This document shows, piece after piece, positions 1 through 6,428 of a DNA stretch of 8,669 nt. Below the pieces are notes generated by a model. The model made no database searches and was not told the DNA's origin. It saw only the letters and a list, made by a program, of their open reading frames with translations. The first letter of the stretch is position 1, and every line of letters begins with the position of its first letter. The DNA lies in contig JAHJLU010000614.1 in assembly GCA_018821745.1 (NCBI GenBank), forward strand, positions 1 through 8,669, in the 5' to 3' direction. Origin of the DNA: Myxococcota bacterium. GTDB taxonomy: Bacteria; Myxococcota_A; Polyangia; HGW-17. A program made the translations under genes and the position numbers.

Positions 1-150
1 TCCCGTCCCGGTCTGGGCACCCGCCAGGAGATCCCCTCCTCCGAGTACGACCGGGATAGCACGTTTCTGAATGGGTGTCGGGCTGGTGAACGACAAGTCT
101 TCAAGGGCTCGAAGCAGCCTGTCATTGAGCCCGAAAGCACTGAACGACAT
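1..150 (-). CDS. rhlE: DEAD-box ATP-dependent RNA helicase, RhlE-like (N-terminal part only)
   Basis: The reverse strand from an ATG at 150 reads 50 codons without a stop to the left edge of the window. The peptide begins MSFSAFGLNDRLLRALEDLS and carries the Q motif of DEAD-box helicases (upstream aromatic Phe, then TSPTPIQKRAIP, residues 23-33, with Gln28). It ends in AQTGTG (residues 45-50), the start of motif I/Walker A, which normally continues as K-T. The family unwinds short RNA duplexes using ATP and works in ribosome assembly and mRNA decay in the cytoplasm. The pattern MSF..GL...LLRAL and 'LLAGAQTGTG' most resembles RhlE among the bacterial paralogues, but DeaD or another subfamily cannot be excluded without the C-terminus. 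A strong ribosome binding site, TAAGGAG, sits 7 nt before the ATG. The gene is transcribed divergently from trmJ. Everything beyond residue 50 lies outside the window. Confidence 0.9.
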   Translation of the reverse strand, partial: MSFSAFGLNDRLLRALEDLSFTSPTPIQKRAIPVVLGGGDLLAGAQTGTG

Positions 151-157
151 GAATTAA

Positions 158-164
158 CTCCTTA
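158..164 (-). promoter_or_regulatory. Ribosome binding site of the RNA helicase gene
   Basis: On the reverse strand TAAGGAG stands 7 nt upstream of the ATG at 150. It is the strongest Shine-Dalgarno sequence in the left part of the window and supports that start. It is preceded by an A-rich stretch (reverse-strand AGAAAAAA), which would leave the site unpaired. Confidence 0.75.
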
Positions 165-270
165 TTTTTTCTGTTCAGGATCGGGTGCTGACCTCAGGAA
201 GTGACCTGTAACCTGCAAAAATTCGGCAAAGAACTGGAGGCGCCGAAAGCAGAGGTAAACCCGTACCGTC

Positions 271-299
271 ACTATTGCCACATAACGACCCGTTGTCAA
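271..299 (-). promoter_or_regulatory. Candidate sigma70-type promoter for the RNA helicase gene
   Basis: On the reverse strand a perfect TTGACA (294-299) is followed after 17 bp by AATAGT (271-276), a 4/6 match to TATAAT. Transcription would start near 264 and give a leader of roughly 110 nt before the helicase ATG. Long leaders are common on DEAD-box helicase mRNAs that are controlled by cold or autoregulated, but no specific structure was recognised here. It rests on consensus matching alone. Confidence 0.45.
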
Positions 300-304
300 G
301 TAAT
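275..304 (+). promoter_or_regulatory. Candidate promoter for trmJ, overlapping the opposite-strand promoter
   Basis: TTGCCA (275-280, 5/6 to the -35 consensus) is followed after 18 bp by AGTAAT (299-304, 4/6 to the -10 consensus). It lies almost exactly on top of the reverse-strand promoter at 271-299, so each promoter's -35 covers the other's -10. It would give a leader of about 85 nt before the trmJ ATG at 398. It is weaker than its partner and could be chance. Confidence 0.25.
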
Positions 305-397
305 CCATGGCTCCCGGTCTCCTCCCCGCATGGCGGATTTCCGGCCCAATGGTCAAAAAGGTGTACTGCAGGCACTTTTCCTGCTAGTTTCGGGACC

Positions 398-1135
398 ATG
401 AGTTGGGATGTGATTCGACACAATCTGGCTGTGATACTCGTGGAACCGGAGCATCCGGGGAACATCGGTTCCACGGCCCGGGCAATGAAGACCCAGGGAA
501 TCGACCGCCTGCTGCTGGTGAACGCGATTCCCTTCTCACAGGAGACCTGGTGGCTCGCCCACGCCTCGGAAGACATTGTGGAGAATGCCCTCCATTTCCC
601 GACGCTGGAGGAGGCACTCAGGGGGTTCTCGCGGGTCTATGCCACCTCGGCCAAGCCCCACCAGGGCTACAACAACCTGGCCATACGGGAGGCGGCCCCC
701 GTACTCTGCGAGCTCGCCGTGACCCAGCCCGTGGCGCTGGTCTTCGGGCCGGAACGCACGGGGCTTCGTCTCAACGAGCTGGCCATGGCCCAGGGCATCC
801 TCACCATCCCCACCCTGCACCACTACCCGTCGCTCAACCTCTCCATGGCCGTGACCGTGCTGCTCCATGAGCTCTACCACGGAGTCCCCTCCAATGTTTT
901 GCTCGAGACACCCGATGCCCCCACTCCCGAGGAAATCCACTCTCTTGCGGACCATTTCCTGCGCCTCATCGTGCAGGCGGGATACACCGCCCCCGACATT
1001 GAGGCACAGCACCAGTCCATGCGGCAGGGATTTTTCCACATGCTGGCCACTTCCCAGGCCTCATCCCGCCACGTCCGCATGCTCCACAAGTATCTCCACG
1101 AGGTGGGAAAAGCACTCCCCCATAAAGACGAATAG
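398..1135 (+). CDS. trmJ: tRNA (cytidine/uridine-2'-O-)-methyltransferase TrmJ
   Basis: A SPOUT-superfamily methyltransferase of 245 residues. The family uses S-adenosylmethionine to methylate the ribose 2'-OH of nucleotide 32 in the anticodon loop of certain tRNAs, acting as a dimer in the cytoplasm. The three SpoU motifs are intact: motif 1 around NIGSTARAMK (residues 22-31, with Asn22 and the catalytic-type Arg28), motif 2 VFGPERTGL (115-123), and motif 3 YPSLNLSMAV (143-152), which forms the trefoil knot and cofactor pocket. A C-terminal helical extension (about 178-240, EEIHSLADHFLRLIVQAGY onward) matches the layout of TrmJ rather than the shorter TrmL. The ATG at 398 is chosen because homology begins at once (HNLAVILVEPEHPGN, like the TrmJ start 'IRIVLVETSHTGN'). 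The frame is open back to 275, but that part has no family resemblance. No strong ribosome binding site precedes 398. Length is typical of the family. Confidence 0.93.
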   Translation: MSWDVIRHNLAVILVEPEHPGNIGSTARAMKTQGIDRLLLVNAIPFSQETWWLAHASEDIVENALHFPTLEEALRGFSRVYATSAKPHQGYNNLAIREAAPVLCELAVTQPVALVFGPERTGLRLNELAMAQGILTIPTLHHYPSLNLSMAVTVLLHELYHGVPSNVLLETPDAPTPEEIHSLADHFLRLIVQAGYTAPDIEAQHQSMRQGFFHMLATSQASSRHVRMLHKYLHEVGKALPHKDE

Positions 1136-1137
1136 CA

Positions 1138-1159
1138 GGGGGAATGGCTCAGTTCCCCT
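1138..1159 (+). terminator. Weak hairpin just after trmJ
   Basis: GGGGAA (1139-1144) pairs with TTCCCC (1153-1158) around an 8-nt loop, extended by one G-T pair, starting 3 nt after the trmJ stop codon. There is no run of T immediately after it, so it is not a convincing intrinsic terminator. It could be an mRNA 3' end structure. Confidence 0.25.
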
Positions 1160-1313
1160 CCCCAATCCTGCCTCCCCTCACCGTTTTCCCCTTCCTTTTG
1201 TTTGCGAAACCTGCTTTACTTTACCGGTGTTTTGCTCCTTTTTATTCATCAATGGCCTCTGGCAATAACTGGAGCCCCCTGTCTCTTTGTTTCAAATCAC
1301 TATTGGAAAATCC

Positions 1314-2705
1314 ATGAGCCGATCCGAAATAAACACAACTCCTGCCCTTATCATATCCCAAGCCATGATTTTTCTGATGGTGGGCCTGGGGCTTCTGGTG
1401 ATTTCGAGGCAGGACTATCTGCTCTTTCACAGCCTGGCCGAAATATTCAGTATTGTTATCTCCCTGGGCATCTTCATGTTTGCCTGGAACAGCCGCTACT
1501 TTCAGAAAAACCATTACCTGGTGTTTGTGGGTATCATATATCTGTTTGTGGGAGGTATCGATCTGCTCCACATGCTGTCGTACAAGGGGATGGGGGTTTT
1601 CACGGCCAACGGGTCCGACCGTCCTACCCAGCTGTGGCTCATCGCCCGCTATGTTGAGGCCCTTTCCCTCCTGACAGCGCCCCTGTTTCTCACCAGAAAA
1701 ATATGGGCGGGGGCGGTCCTTGGAATCTACACGCCGGTCGTGGGTGGATTGCTCCTCTCGGTGTTCTGGTGGCAGAATTTTCCCCCGTGCTTTGTCGAAG
1801 GGACAGGGCTGACGATGTTCAAAAAGGCCAGCGAGATGCTCATCTGCGCGATTCTCGCGGGCGCTGCCTGGCACCTGTACCGTAAACGGGCGCTCGTTGA
1901 CACCACTGTCTTTGCACTGTTCCTTGCATCAATAGCTGTTACAATTGTGTCCGAGCTTGCCTTCACGCTGTATAGTGATGTCTACGGCATGTTCAACATT
2001 GTGGGACACTTCCTGAAAATCGTCTCGTTCTACCTGATCTACGCGGCGATCATTCACATGGGCCTGCAAAAACCTTACTCATCGCTGTTCAGCGACCTGG
2101 CCCACAGTGAAAAGAAATATCGCTCCCTCTTTGAGGCGATGCTCAGCGGCTTTGCCCACCACAAAATAATCTGTGATAAAGAGGGGAATCCAGTGGACTA
2201 CCGGTTCCTCTCTGTCAACCCGGCTTTCGAGAGCCTCACCGGCCTCAGGGCTGAAAAACTGATCGGCAAGACGGTGCTGGAGGTGATGCCGGAAACCGAA
2301 CCACACTGGATTCAGCGGTATGGCTCAGTAGCACTGAGCGGCAAACCAGCGCACTTTGAAGAATTTTCCGGGGCTCTGGACAAACACTATAGAATATCAG
2401 CTTTCAGCCCGGCAAAGGGAGAGTTCGCCTGTATTTTTCAGGATGTCACCGAGCAGACAAAGTCCGCAGAGGAGCGTGAAGAGCTCATCGAACAATTGAA
2501 GGAGGCCCTGGAGCGGGTGAAGACCCTGCAGGATATCATTCCCATCTGCTCCTATTGCAAGCAAATCAGAGACGATGAAGGCGCCTGGACCAGGCTGGAA
2601 GAGTACTTTCTCAAATATTCAGACGCCCGTTTTTCCCATGGGATATGTCCTGACTGCTATGAAAAGCAGGTACAGCAAATGGACAAAGACGAAAAACCCT
2701 CCTGA
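1314..2705 (+). CDS. Membrane sensor protein: MASE3 domain, PAS domain, C-terminal four-cysteine module
   Basis: A 463-residue membrane protein. Residues about 9-251 form some eight hydrophobic segments (around 9-31, 40-58, 67-87, 107-126, 131-152, 172-189, 196-219, 228-251). The segments LLFHSLAEIFSIVIS, IDLLHMLSYKGMGVF and QLWLIARYVEALSLL fit the membrane-associated sensor domain MASE3. A cytoplasmic PAS domain follows (about 267-383, KYRSLFEAM to IFQDVTEQ, with the typical VNPAFESLTGL). Then come a short charged coiled coil (384-405) and a terminal module with PICSYCKQIRDDEGAW (410-425) and SHGICPDCYEK (441-451), giving a CxxC pair at 412/415 and another at 445/448. That module is common at the ends of REC and PAS proteins of many Gram-negatives. 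There is no histidine kinase, GGDEF, EAL or DNA-binding domain, so the output is unknown. The start is uncertain: the frame extends to a TTG at 1287 with GGAG 12 nt before it, but ATG 1314 is preferred. Base composition is visibly more AT-rich than the flanking genes. Confidence 0.85.
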   Translation: MSRSEINTTPALIISQAMIFLMVGLGLLVISRQDYLLFHSLAEIFSIVISLGIFMFAWNSRYFQKNHYLVFVGIIYLFVGGIDLLHMLSYKGMGVFTANGSDRPTQLWLIARYVEALSLLTAPLFLTRKIWAGAVLGIYTPVVGGLLLSVFWWQNFPPCFVEGTGLTMFKKASEMLICAILAGAAWHLYRKRALVDTTVFALFLASIAVTIVSELAFTLYSDVYGMFNIVGHFLKIVSFYLIYAAIIHMGLQKPYSSLFSDLAHSEKKYRSLFEAMLSGFAHHKIICDKEGNPVDYRFLSVNPAFESLTGLRAEKLIGKTVLEVMPETEPHWIQRYGSVALSGKPAHFEEFSGALDKHYRISAFSPAKGEFACIFQDVTEQTKSAEEREELIEQLKEALERVKTLQDIIPICSYCKQIRDDEGAWTRLEEYFLKYSDARFSHGICPDCYEKQVQQMDKDEKPS

Positions 2706-2771
2706 TGAGAAGCCTTCTGCCGGAAGCGACTTTTGGTTATCTCCATATCCATTGAATCCGGGCGATTCCCA

Positions 2772-2799
2772 TTGACAGCAGTGGTTATTGGACTAAATT
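2772..2799 (+). promoter_or_regulatory. Candidate sigma70-type promoter for the pgs operon
   Basis: A perfect TTGACA (2772-2777) is followed after 16 bp by TAAATT (2794-2799, 4/6 to the -10 consensus). It lies in the intergenic region upstream of pgsB and would start transcription near 2806, leaving a leader of about 95 nt. It suggests that the pgs genes are transcribed separately from the sensor gene. The sigma factor preference of this organism is unknown. Confidence 0.45.
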
Positions 2800-2866
2800 C
2801 AGATGGCCCGAGCGGCGGGTGTTCTTCTGCCGGCTCTCAATCGTGTGATCCCTTTGCTGCCCCTTA

Positions 2867-2883
2867 CCCCCTCTTCCAGGGGG
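2867..2883 (+). promoter_or_regulatory. Leader hairpin just upstream of the pgsB ribosome binding site
   Basis: CCCCCT (2867-2872) and AGGGGG (2878-2883) form a perfect 6-bp, GC-rich stem with a 5-nt loop. It ends 9 nt before the GAGG (2893-2896) that serves the pgsB ATG at 2902. No T tract follows, so it is not a terminator. It could be a translation or mRNA-stability element, or simply chance in GC-rich DNA. Confidence 0.3.
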
Positions 2884-2901
2884 CAGAACTCTGAGGCATT
2901 G

Positions 2902-4089
2902 ATGTTTTTCATCATTCTTTTGTCCCTCGTGGGAATACTGGTCCTGCTGGGCGTCATCGAATACGCCGCCCATGTCCATTACCTCAAGAAAATTCCCATC
3001 CGCATCCATGTTAACGGAACCCGGGGGAAATCCTCGGTCACCCGCCTCATCGCCGCAGCCCTGCGGGAAGGCGGCATCAAGGCCTTCGCCAAAACCACCG
3101 GCACCCTGCCCCGGGTGATCACCGACAAGGCCGTGGAGTACCCGGTCTTTCGACCCATTGGCGCCAATATTATCGAGCAGCTCCGCATCGTGGCCTTCGT
3201 GTCCAAAAATGGCGCCGAGGCGCTGGTGATCGAGTGCATGGCCCTCCAGCCCCACCTCCAATCACTCACCGAGCTGCGCATGATCCGCTCCACCCATGGC
3301 GTTATCACCAACGCCCGCCCCGACCACCTCGATGTCATGGGCCCCGACGAGCAAGACGTGGCCCTGGCCCTCCTGGGCTCCACTCCGCGGAATTCACGCC
3401 TCTATACCGCCGAGCGGGACTACGTTGACCTCTTTGATATGGCGTGCAAGGATCGTGGGACCACCATGGAGCTGGTCACCGATGAAGAGGTGGGGGAAGT
3501 ATCCGACGAAGACATGACGGGCTTCGCCTACGTGGAGCACAAGGAAAATGTAGCCCTGGCCCTCCGGGTGTGCGCCGACTGCGGTGTGGATCGGGCCGTG
3601 GCGCTGGCGGGGATGCACAAGGTGAAACCGGACAACGGGGCCATGCTGGAGTACGAACTGGACTATTTCGGGCGGCGGCTGCTCTTCATCAACGGCTTCG
3701 CCGCCAACGATCCCGAGAGCTCCAAGATCATCTGGGACCTGGCAAAGGAACGCCACCCCAGCCTGGACAACTGTATCATGATCCTCAATATGCGCAATGA
3801 TCGCCCGGACCGCTCAAGGCAGATCGGCGAGGCAATCCCCTCCTGGACACGGGCCAGCAAATACATTGTCATCGGCTCGGGGACCCATGTGCTCATCGAG
3901 AGGGCCGTGGGCGGAGGCATTGAGCCAAACCTCTTCATCAACGGAGAGGGGCTTGATGTGGACGGAATCTTTGAGACTATTCTCGATCACGCCATGCAGT
4001 CCGTTCTTATTGTTGGGATTGGGAATATCAAAAATGAGGGTCTCGATCTCGTCCGCTATTTCAGAAACCGCTCGAAAATCGTCAAATAG
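2902..4089 (+). CDS. pgsB: Poly-gamma-glutamate synthase, ligase subunit PgsB/CapB
   Basis: A 395-residue ATP-dependent amide ligase of the Mur-ligase-related PgsB/CapB family, which joins glutamate through the gamma-carboxyl group at the inner face of the membrane. Residues 2-19 are a hydrophobic N-terminal anchor. The P-loop is HVNGTRGKSSVTRL (36-49, Lys43), followed by KTTGT (64-68), IECMALQP (110-117), NARPDHLDVMG (137-147), NGFAANDPESSKIIWD (264-279) and LNMRNDRPDRSRQ (295-307). All are positions conserved with Bacillus PgsB, which has a nearly identical length of 393. The frame is open upstream to 2803, but homology starts at the hydrophobic anchor and a GAGG lies 5 nt before ATG 2902, so that start is used. 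The gene is the first of pgsB-pgsC-pgsW; pgsC begins 9 nt after its stop. The exact amino acid substrate cannot be read from sequence. Confidence 0.95.
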   Translation: MFFIILLSLVGILVLLGVIEYAAHVHYLKKIPIRIHVNGTRGKSSVTRLIAAALREGGIKAFAKTTGTLPRVITDKAVEYPVFRPIGANIIEQLRIVAFVSKNGAEALVIECMALQPHLQSLTELRMIRSTHGVITNARPDHLDVMGPDEQDVALALLGSTPRNSRLYTAERDYVDLFDMACKDRGTTMELVTDEEVGEVSDEDMTGFAYVEHKENVALALRVCADCGVDRAVALAGMHKVKPDNGAMLEYELDYFGRRLLFINGFAANDPESSKIIWDLAKERHPSLDNCIMILNMRNDRPDRSRQIGEAIPSWTRASKYIVIGSGTHVLIERAVGGGIEPNLFINGEGLDVDGIFETILDHAMQSVLIVGIGNIKNEGLDLVRYFRNRSKIVK

Positions 4090-4098
4090 AAGGTGACC

Positions 4099-4563
4099 AT
4101 GGGAGCAACACTCACATTATCAATCGGAATCGGGCTCGTCTTGAGCCTCCTGTTCTCGGAGCTGCTGGGAATTGCCGTGGGAGGTATGGTTGTGCCGGGC
4201 TATCTGGCACTCTACCTCGACAAACCCGTGGCCGTGCTCGCCACCCTCGCCTCGGCACTGCTCACATACTTCATTGTGCAGGCCCTCTCGGGGGTCATGA
4301 TCATCTACGGTCGCCGCCGCACGGTGCTCATGATTATCATCGGCTTCATGTTCGGTCACTTCATCCGCAGCCTCTCCGCCATGCACACCTTCAGCACGGG
4401 AAGCAACCTCAACATCTCCGTTATCGGGTACATCATCCCCGGGCTCATCGCCATCTGGTTTGACCGCCAGGGGATCATCCAGACCCTCTCGGCGCTCATT
4501 GTCTCAACGGTCATGGTGAGGCTCCTCCTCATCCTCATTACGGGGGGAGATTACATCCTATGA
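4099..4563 (+). CDS. pgsC: Poly-gamma-glutamate biosynthesis membrane protein PgsC/CapC
   Basis: A 154-residue hydrophobic protein with about four or five membrane segments. In Bacillus, PgsC/CapC partners the PgsB ligase in the membrane and is required for polymer synthesis. Recognisable family stretches are GLVLSLLFSELLGIAVGGMV (12-31), VVPGYLALYLDKPV (31-44), LLTYFIVQ (54-61), MIIYGRRR (67-74) and IGYIIPGLIAIWFDRQG (109-125). The two VPGY/IPGL motifs and the YGRR motif are typical of the family, as is the length (about 149 in Bacillus). ATG 4099 is preferred over the in-frame GTG at 4093 because GAAGG (4089-4093) sits 5 nt before it. The stop TGA overlaps the ATG of the next gene in an ATGA junction, indicating translational coupling. 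Confidence 0.94.
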   Translation: MGATLTLSIGIGLVLSLLFSELLGIAVGGMVVPGYLALYLDKPVAVLATLASALLTYFIVQALSGVMIIYGRRRTVLMIIIGFMFGHFIRSLSAMHTFSTGSNLNISVIGYIIPGLIAIWFDRQGIIQTLSALIVSTVMVRLLLILITGGDYIL

Positions 4564-5702
4564 AAAAACTCTACTGGAAACCCAACCGCATTCACTGGAA
4601 CATCCACCTGCTCCTGATGCTCGTGGCCATCATCTGCTTCCTCTCCGTGGAGTTCTTCAAGACACGGGACCAGCGCCCCTACCATAAGGAAAAGATGCAG
4701 GCGGCCCATATCATGCAGGCCGCCATGGAGACCCTGAAGAATTACCGGGTGCGCAACATCGCTCCCATCGACAAGGAGAACGATCCGCTGGAGACGGGCC
4801 TCATCGGACAGTTTCTTTCTCCCGTGACCTCCAGCTCCGTCCCCCTGGAGGCGAAAAAGGCCACCATCAACCCCAACTGGGCAGCGGTGATGGTCCACAT
4901 CTTCAAGCGGGCGAAAGTCAAACGGGGAAATACTGTCGCCGCTGCCTTCTCCGGTTCCTTCCCCGCCATGAACCTGGCGGTGCTGTGTGCGGCCGAGGCC
5001 ATGGGAATCCAGCTGGTGATCGTGTCCAGCGTCTCCTCTTCCACCTGGGGCGCCAACTGGGAGAAATTCACCTGGCTCGACATGGAGAAGCTCCTCTACG
5101 ATAAAAAAATCATCTCCAACCGCACCGTCGCCGCCTCCCTGGGGGGAATTCAGGACAAGGCCTTCGGCATGAGCAAGGCGGGGAAGAAGCTGCTCCGGGA
5201 AGCCATTGAACGCAACAACGTCACTTTTATTGACGTGGGCGACCGCGAGAGCAACGTTGACCGCCGCATGACCATCTACCACTCCGAGTCCAGGGGACAG
5301 GAGATCAAAGCCTTTGTCAACGTGGGCGGTGGAACCATCAGCGTCGGGAACCGGCTGGTCAAGATGGCCTTCACACCGGGGCTCAATCAAAAAGTATCCA
5401 AGGCGGCCCACAAGGTCGACTCCATGCTCTCCCGCTTCGCCAGGGAAGATGTCCCGGTCATCTATATCAACCAGATCCGGGCGCTGGCGAAACGGTACAA
5501 GATGCCCTTCGATATGAAGACAGCCCCGGTCCTGGGCGAGGGAGAAATTTTCTACACAGACCAGTACCGCCAGTGGCTCGTCGCCCTTCTGCTGCTCCTG
5601 CTCACGGGCATGCTCATTGTTCTGGTTCGGCAGGGTTATGGCCACCGCATCTTCTCCCAGGAGAAAAAGGGCAGCAGCAAGCCCCCGGAGCCCATGGTCT
5701 GA
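4560..5702 (+). CDS. pgsW: Poly-gamma-glutamate system protein, PgsW-like
   Basis: A 380-residue protein with one transmembrane helix at each end (about 14-32 and 340-357) and a large domain between them, probably outside the cytoplasm. It resembles the family annotated as 'poly-gamma-glutamate system protein' (PgsW), recalled as accompanying PgsB and PgsC in organisms lacking a usual PgsA; its biochemical role is not established. Distinctive stretches are AAAFSGSFPAMNLAVLCAAE (127-146), SSVSSSTWGANWEKFTWLDM (156-175) and NVGGGTISVGNRLV (254-267). It shows none of the features of PgsA/CapA, a metallophosphoesterase-fold protein. The start codon overlaps the pgsC stop (ATGA), so translation is coupled. 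The C-terminal tail after the second helix is short, basic and probably cytoplasmic. Family assignment rests on memory of these motifs and on the operon context. Confidence 0.85.
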   Translation: MKKLYWKPNRIHWNIHLLLMLVAIICFLSVEFFKTRDQRPYHKEKMQAAHIMQAAMETLKNYRVRNIAPIDKENDPLETGLIGQFLSPVTSSSVPLEAKKATINPNWAAVMVHIFKRAKVKRGNTVAAAFSGSFPAMNLAVLCAAEAMGIQLVIVSSVSSSTWGANWEKFTWLDMEKLLYDKKIISNRTVAASLGGIQDKAFGMSKAGKKLLREAIERNNVTFIDVGDRESNVDRRMTIYHSESRGQEIKAFVNVGGGTISVGNRLVKMAFTPGLNQKVSKAAHKVDSMLSRFAREDVPVIYINQIRALAKRYKMPFDMKTAPVLGEGEIFYTDQYRQWLVALLLLLLTGMLIVLVRQGYGHRIFSQEKKGSSKPPEPMV

Positions 5703-5704
5703 TC

Positions 5705-6364
5705 GTGCCACTCACATCCTATTCCCCTCTGGTCATCCATCCCCACGTCCCTCTCCGCGAGGCGGTGTTTGCAGCCCTCGACACGGAGACCACGGGGCTC
5801 TCTCCCACGGGGTCCTACCCCGATCGCGTGGTTGAGCTGGGCGCGGTAAAGTTCAACGCAGCGGGTGAAATCCTGGATCGCTTCGGGACCCTGGTGGATC
5901 CCCAGCGCCCCATTCCCCGGGACGCCCAGGCGGTCCACGGCATCTCAAACGCCCACGTGAAGGGTGCCCCCCGCGCCGACTCAGCCCTGCCCTCGCTCAT
6001 GGAATTTCTGGAGGGGACCCACATGCTGTGGGGCTTCAACTCCCCCTTCGACATGCGTTTTCTCGTGGGTGAATTCCTGCAGATCGGGGCCCAGCCCCCT
6101 GCCATCGAGTTTTATGATGTACGCCGCATGCTCAAACGCAGCGGCCTGCCCACGGGGACCCTGGAGAATGTCTCACGGGCGCTTCGCATCAGAGCCGCCA
6201 CTTACCACCGGGCCACCGCCGACGCAGAGACCACGGGGCTTCTCCTGGTGAAGGTCCTGGAGGCCGCCTTCAAACCATCGGCGCTCCTCGCGGATCTGGC
6301 GCGTCTCCACTGCAGCTCAAGCCCTGTCTACAACACCGCCCGCTGTCTGAAATCCTTTTCATAG
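5705..6364 (+). CDS. DnaQ-type 3'-5' exonuclease (DEDDh family)
   Basis: A 219-residue protein with the complete DEDDh nuclease signature: Exo I ALDTETTGL (24-32, Asp26 and Glu28), Exo II GFNSPFDMRFL (110-120, Asp116) and Exo III YHRATADAETT (167-177, His168 and Asp173). It also has the usual DAQAVHGIS motif (73-81). The family removes 3' nucleotides from DNA or RNA with two metal ions; members include the proofreading subunit of DNA polymerase III and stand-alone repair or RNA-processing enzymes. No polymerase or helicase domain is attached, so the substrate is unknown. The start is a GTG only 2 nt after the pgsW stop. A later GTG at 5765 would begin inside the first beta strand and is less likely. 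A GGAG lies 14 nt before 5705, a long spacing, so translation may depend on coupling to pgsW. Co-transcription with the pgs genes is likely; a functional link is not shown. Confidence 0.9.
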   Translation: MPLTSYSPLVIHPHVPLREAVFAALDTETTGLSPTGSYPDRVVELGAVKFNAAGEILDRFGTLVDPQRPIPRDAQAVHGISNAHVKGAPRADSALPSLMEFLEGTHMLWGFNSPFDMRFLVGEFLQIGAQPPAIEFYDVRRMLKRSGLPTGTLENVSRALRIRAATYHRATADAETTGLLLVKVLEAAFKPSALLADLARLHCSSSPVYNTARCLKSFS

Positions 6365-6386
6365 CGCAAGGGCACGTCACCTTGTG
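6365..6386. terminator. Weak hairpin between convergent genes
   Basis: CGCAAGG (6365-6371) pairs with CCTTGTG (6380-6386), six Watson-Crick pairs and one G-T pair, around an 8-nt loop. It starts directly after the stop codon of the exonuclease gene, in the 64-nt space before the end of the opposing small gene. There is no T tract on either side, so termination activity is doubtful. Nothing else is visible in this gap. Confidence 0.3.
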
Positions 6387-6428
6387 GATGTAAGCACCGA
6401 TACGCCTGCGTTCTGGCCGTGACCAATT

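Larger units (their letters stand above)
151..397. other. Divergent intergenic region between the RNA helicase gene and trmJ
   Basis: This 247-nt stretch separates two genes pointing away from each other. It contains the helicase ribosome binding site and the two overlapping promoter candidates. A direct repeat TGACCT occurs at 189-194 and 202-207, within the helicase leader; its meaning is unknown. The frame of trmJ stays open back to 275, but those 41 codons look nothing like the family N-terminus, so the region is treated as non-coding. Confidence 0.6.

Noticed and set aside
275..397. N-terminal extension of trmJ by 41 codons
   Set aside because: The extra residues do not resemble the family, and the motif-bearing fold begins directly after Met at 398. 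The region also carries the promoter candidates.
2714..2726. Small inverted repeat CTTC-N5-GAAG after the sensor gene as a terminator
   Set aside because: The stem is only 4 bp and is followed by just four T after a gap, too weak to call.
2803..2901. N-terminal extension of pgsB by 33 codons
   Set aside because: Bacillus PgsB begins directly with the hydrophobic anchor. A GAGG at the right distance supports ATG 2902, and the extra stretch contains the leader hairpin.
4551..5711. Long open frame on the reverse strand opposite pgsW (386 codons)
   Set aside because: It is the mirror of a clear coding gene in GC-rich DNA. Its translation is rich in Gly, His, Asp and Val with no domain pattern, and pgsW on the other strand has membrane helices, coupling and family motifs.
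398..6364. CRISPR array, insertion sequence, tRNA or rRNA gene
   Set aside because: No regularly spaced direct repeats, transposase motifs, terminal inverted repeats or tRNA-like cloverleaf sequence were seen in the non-coding gaps.
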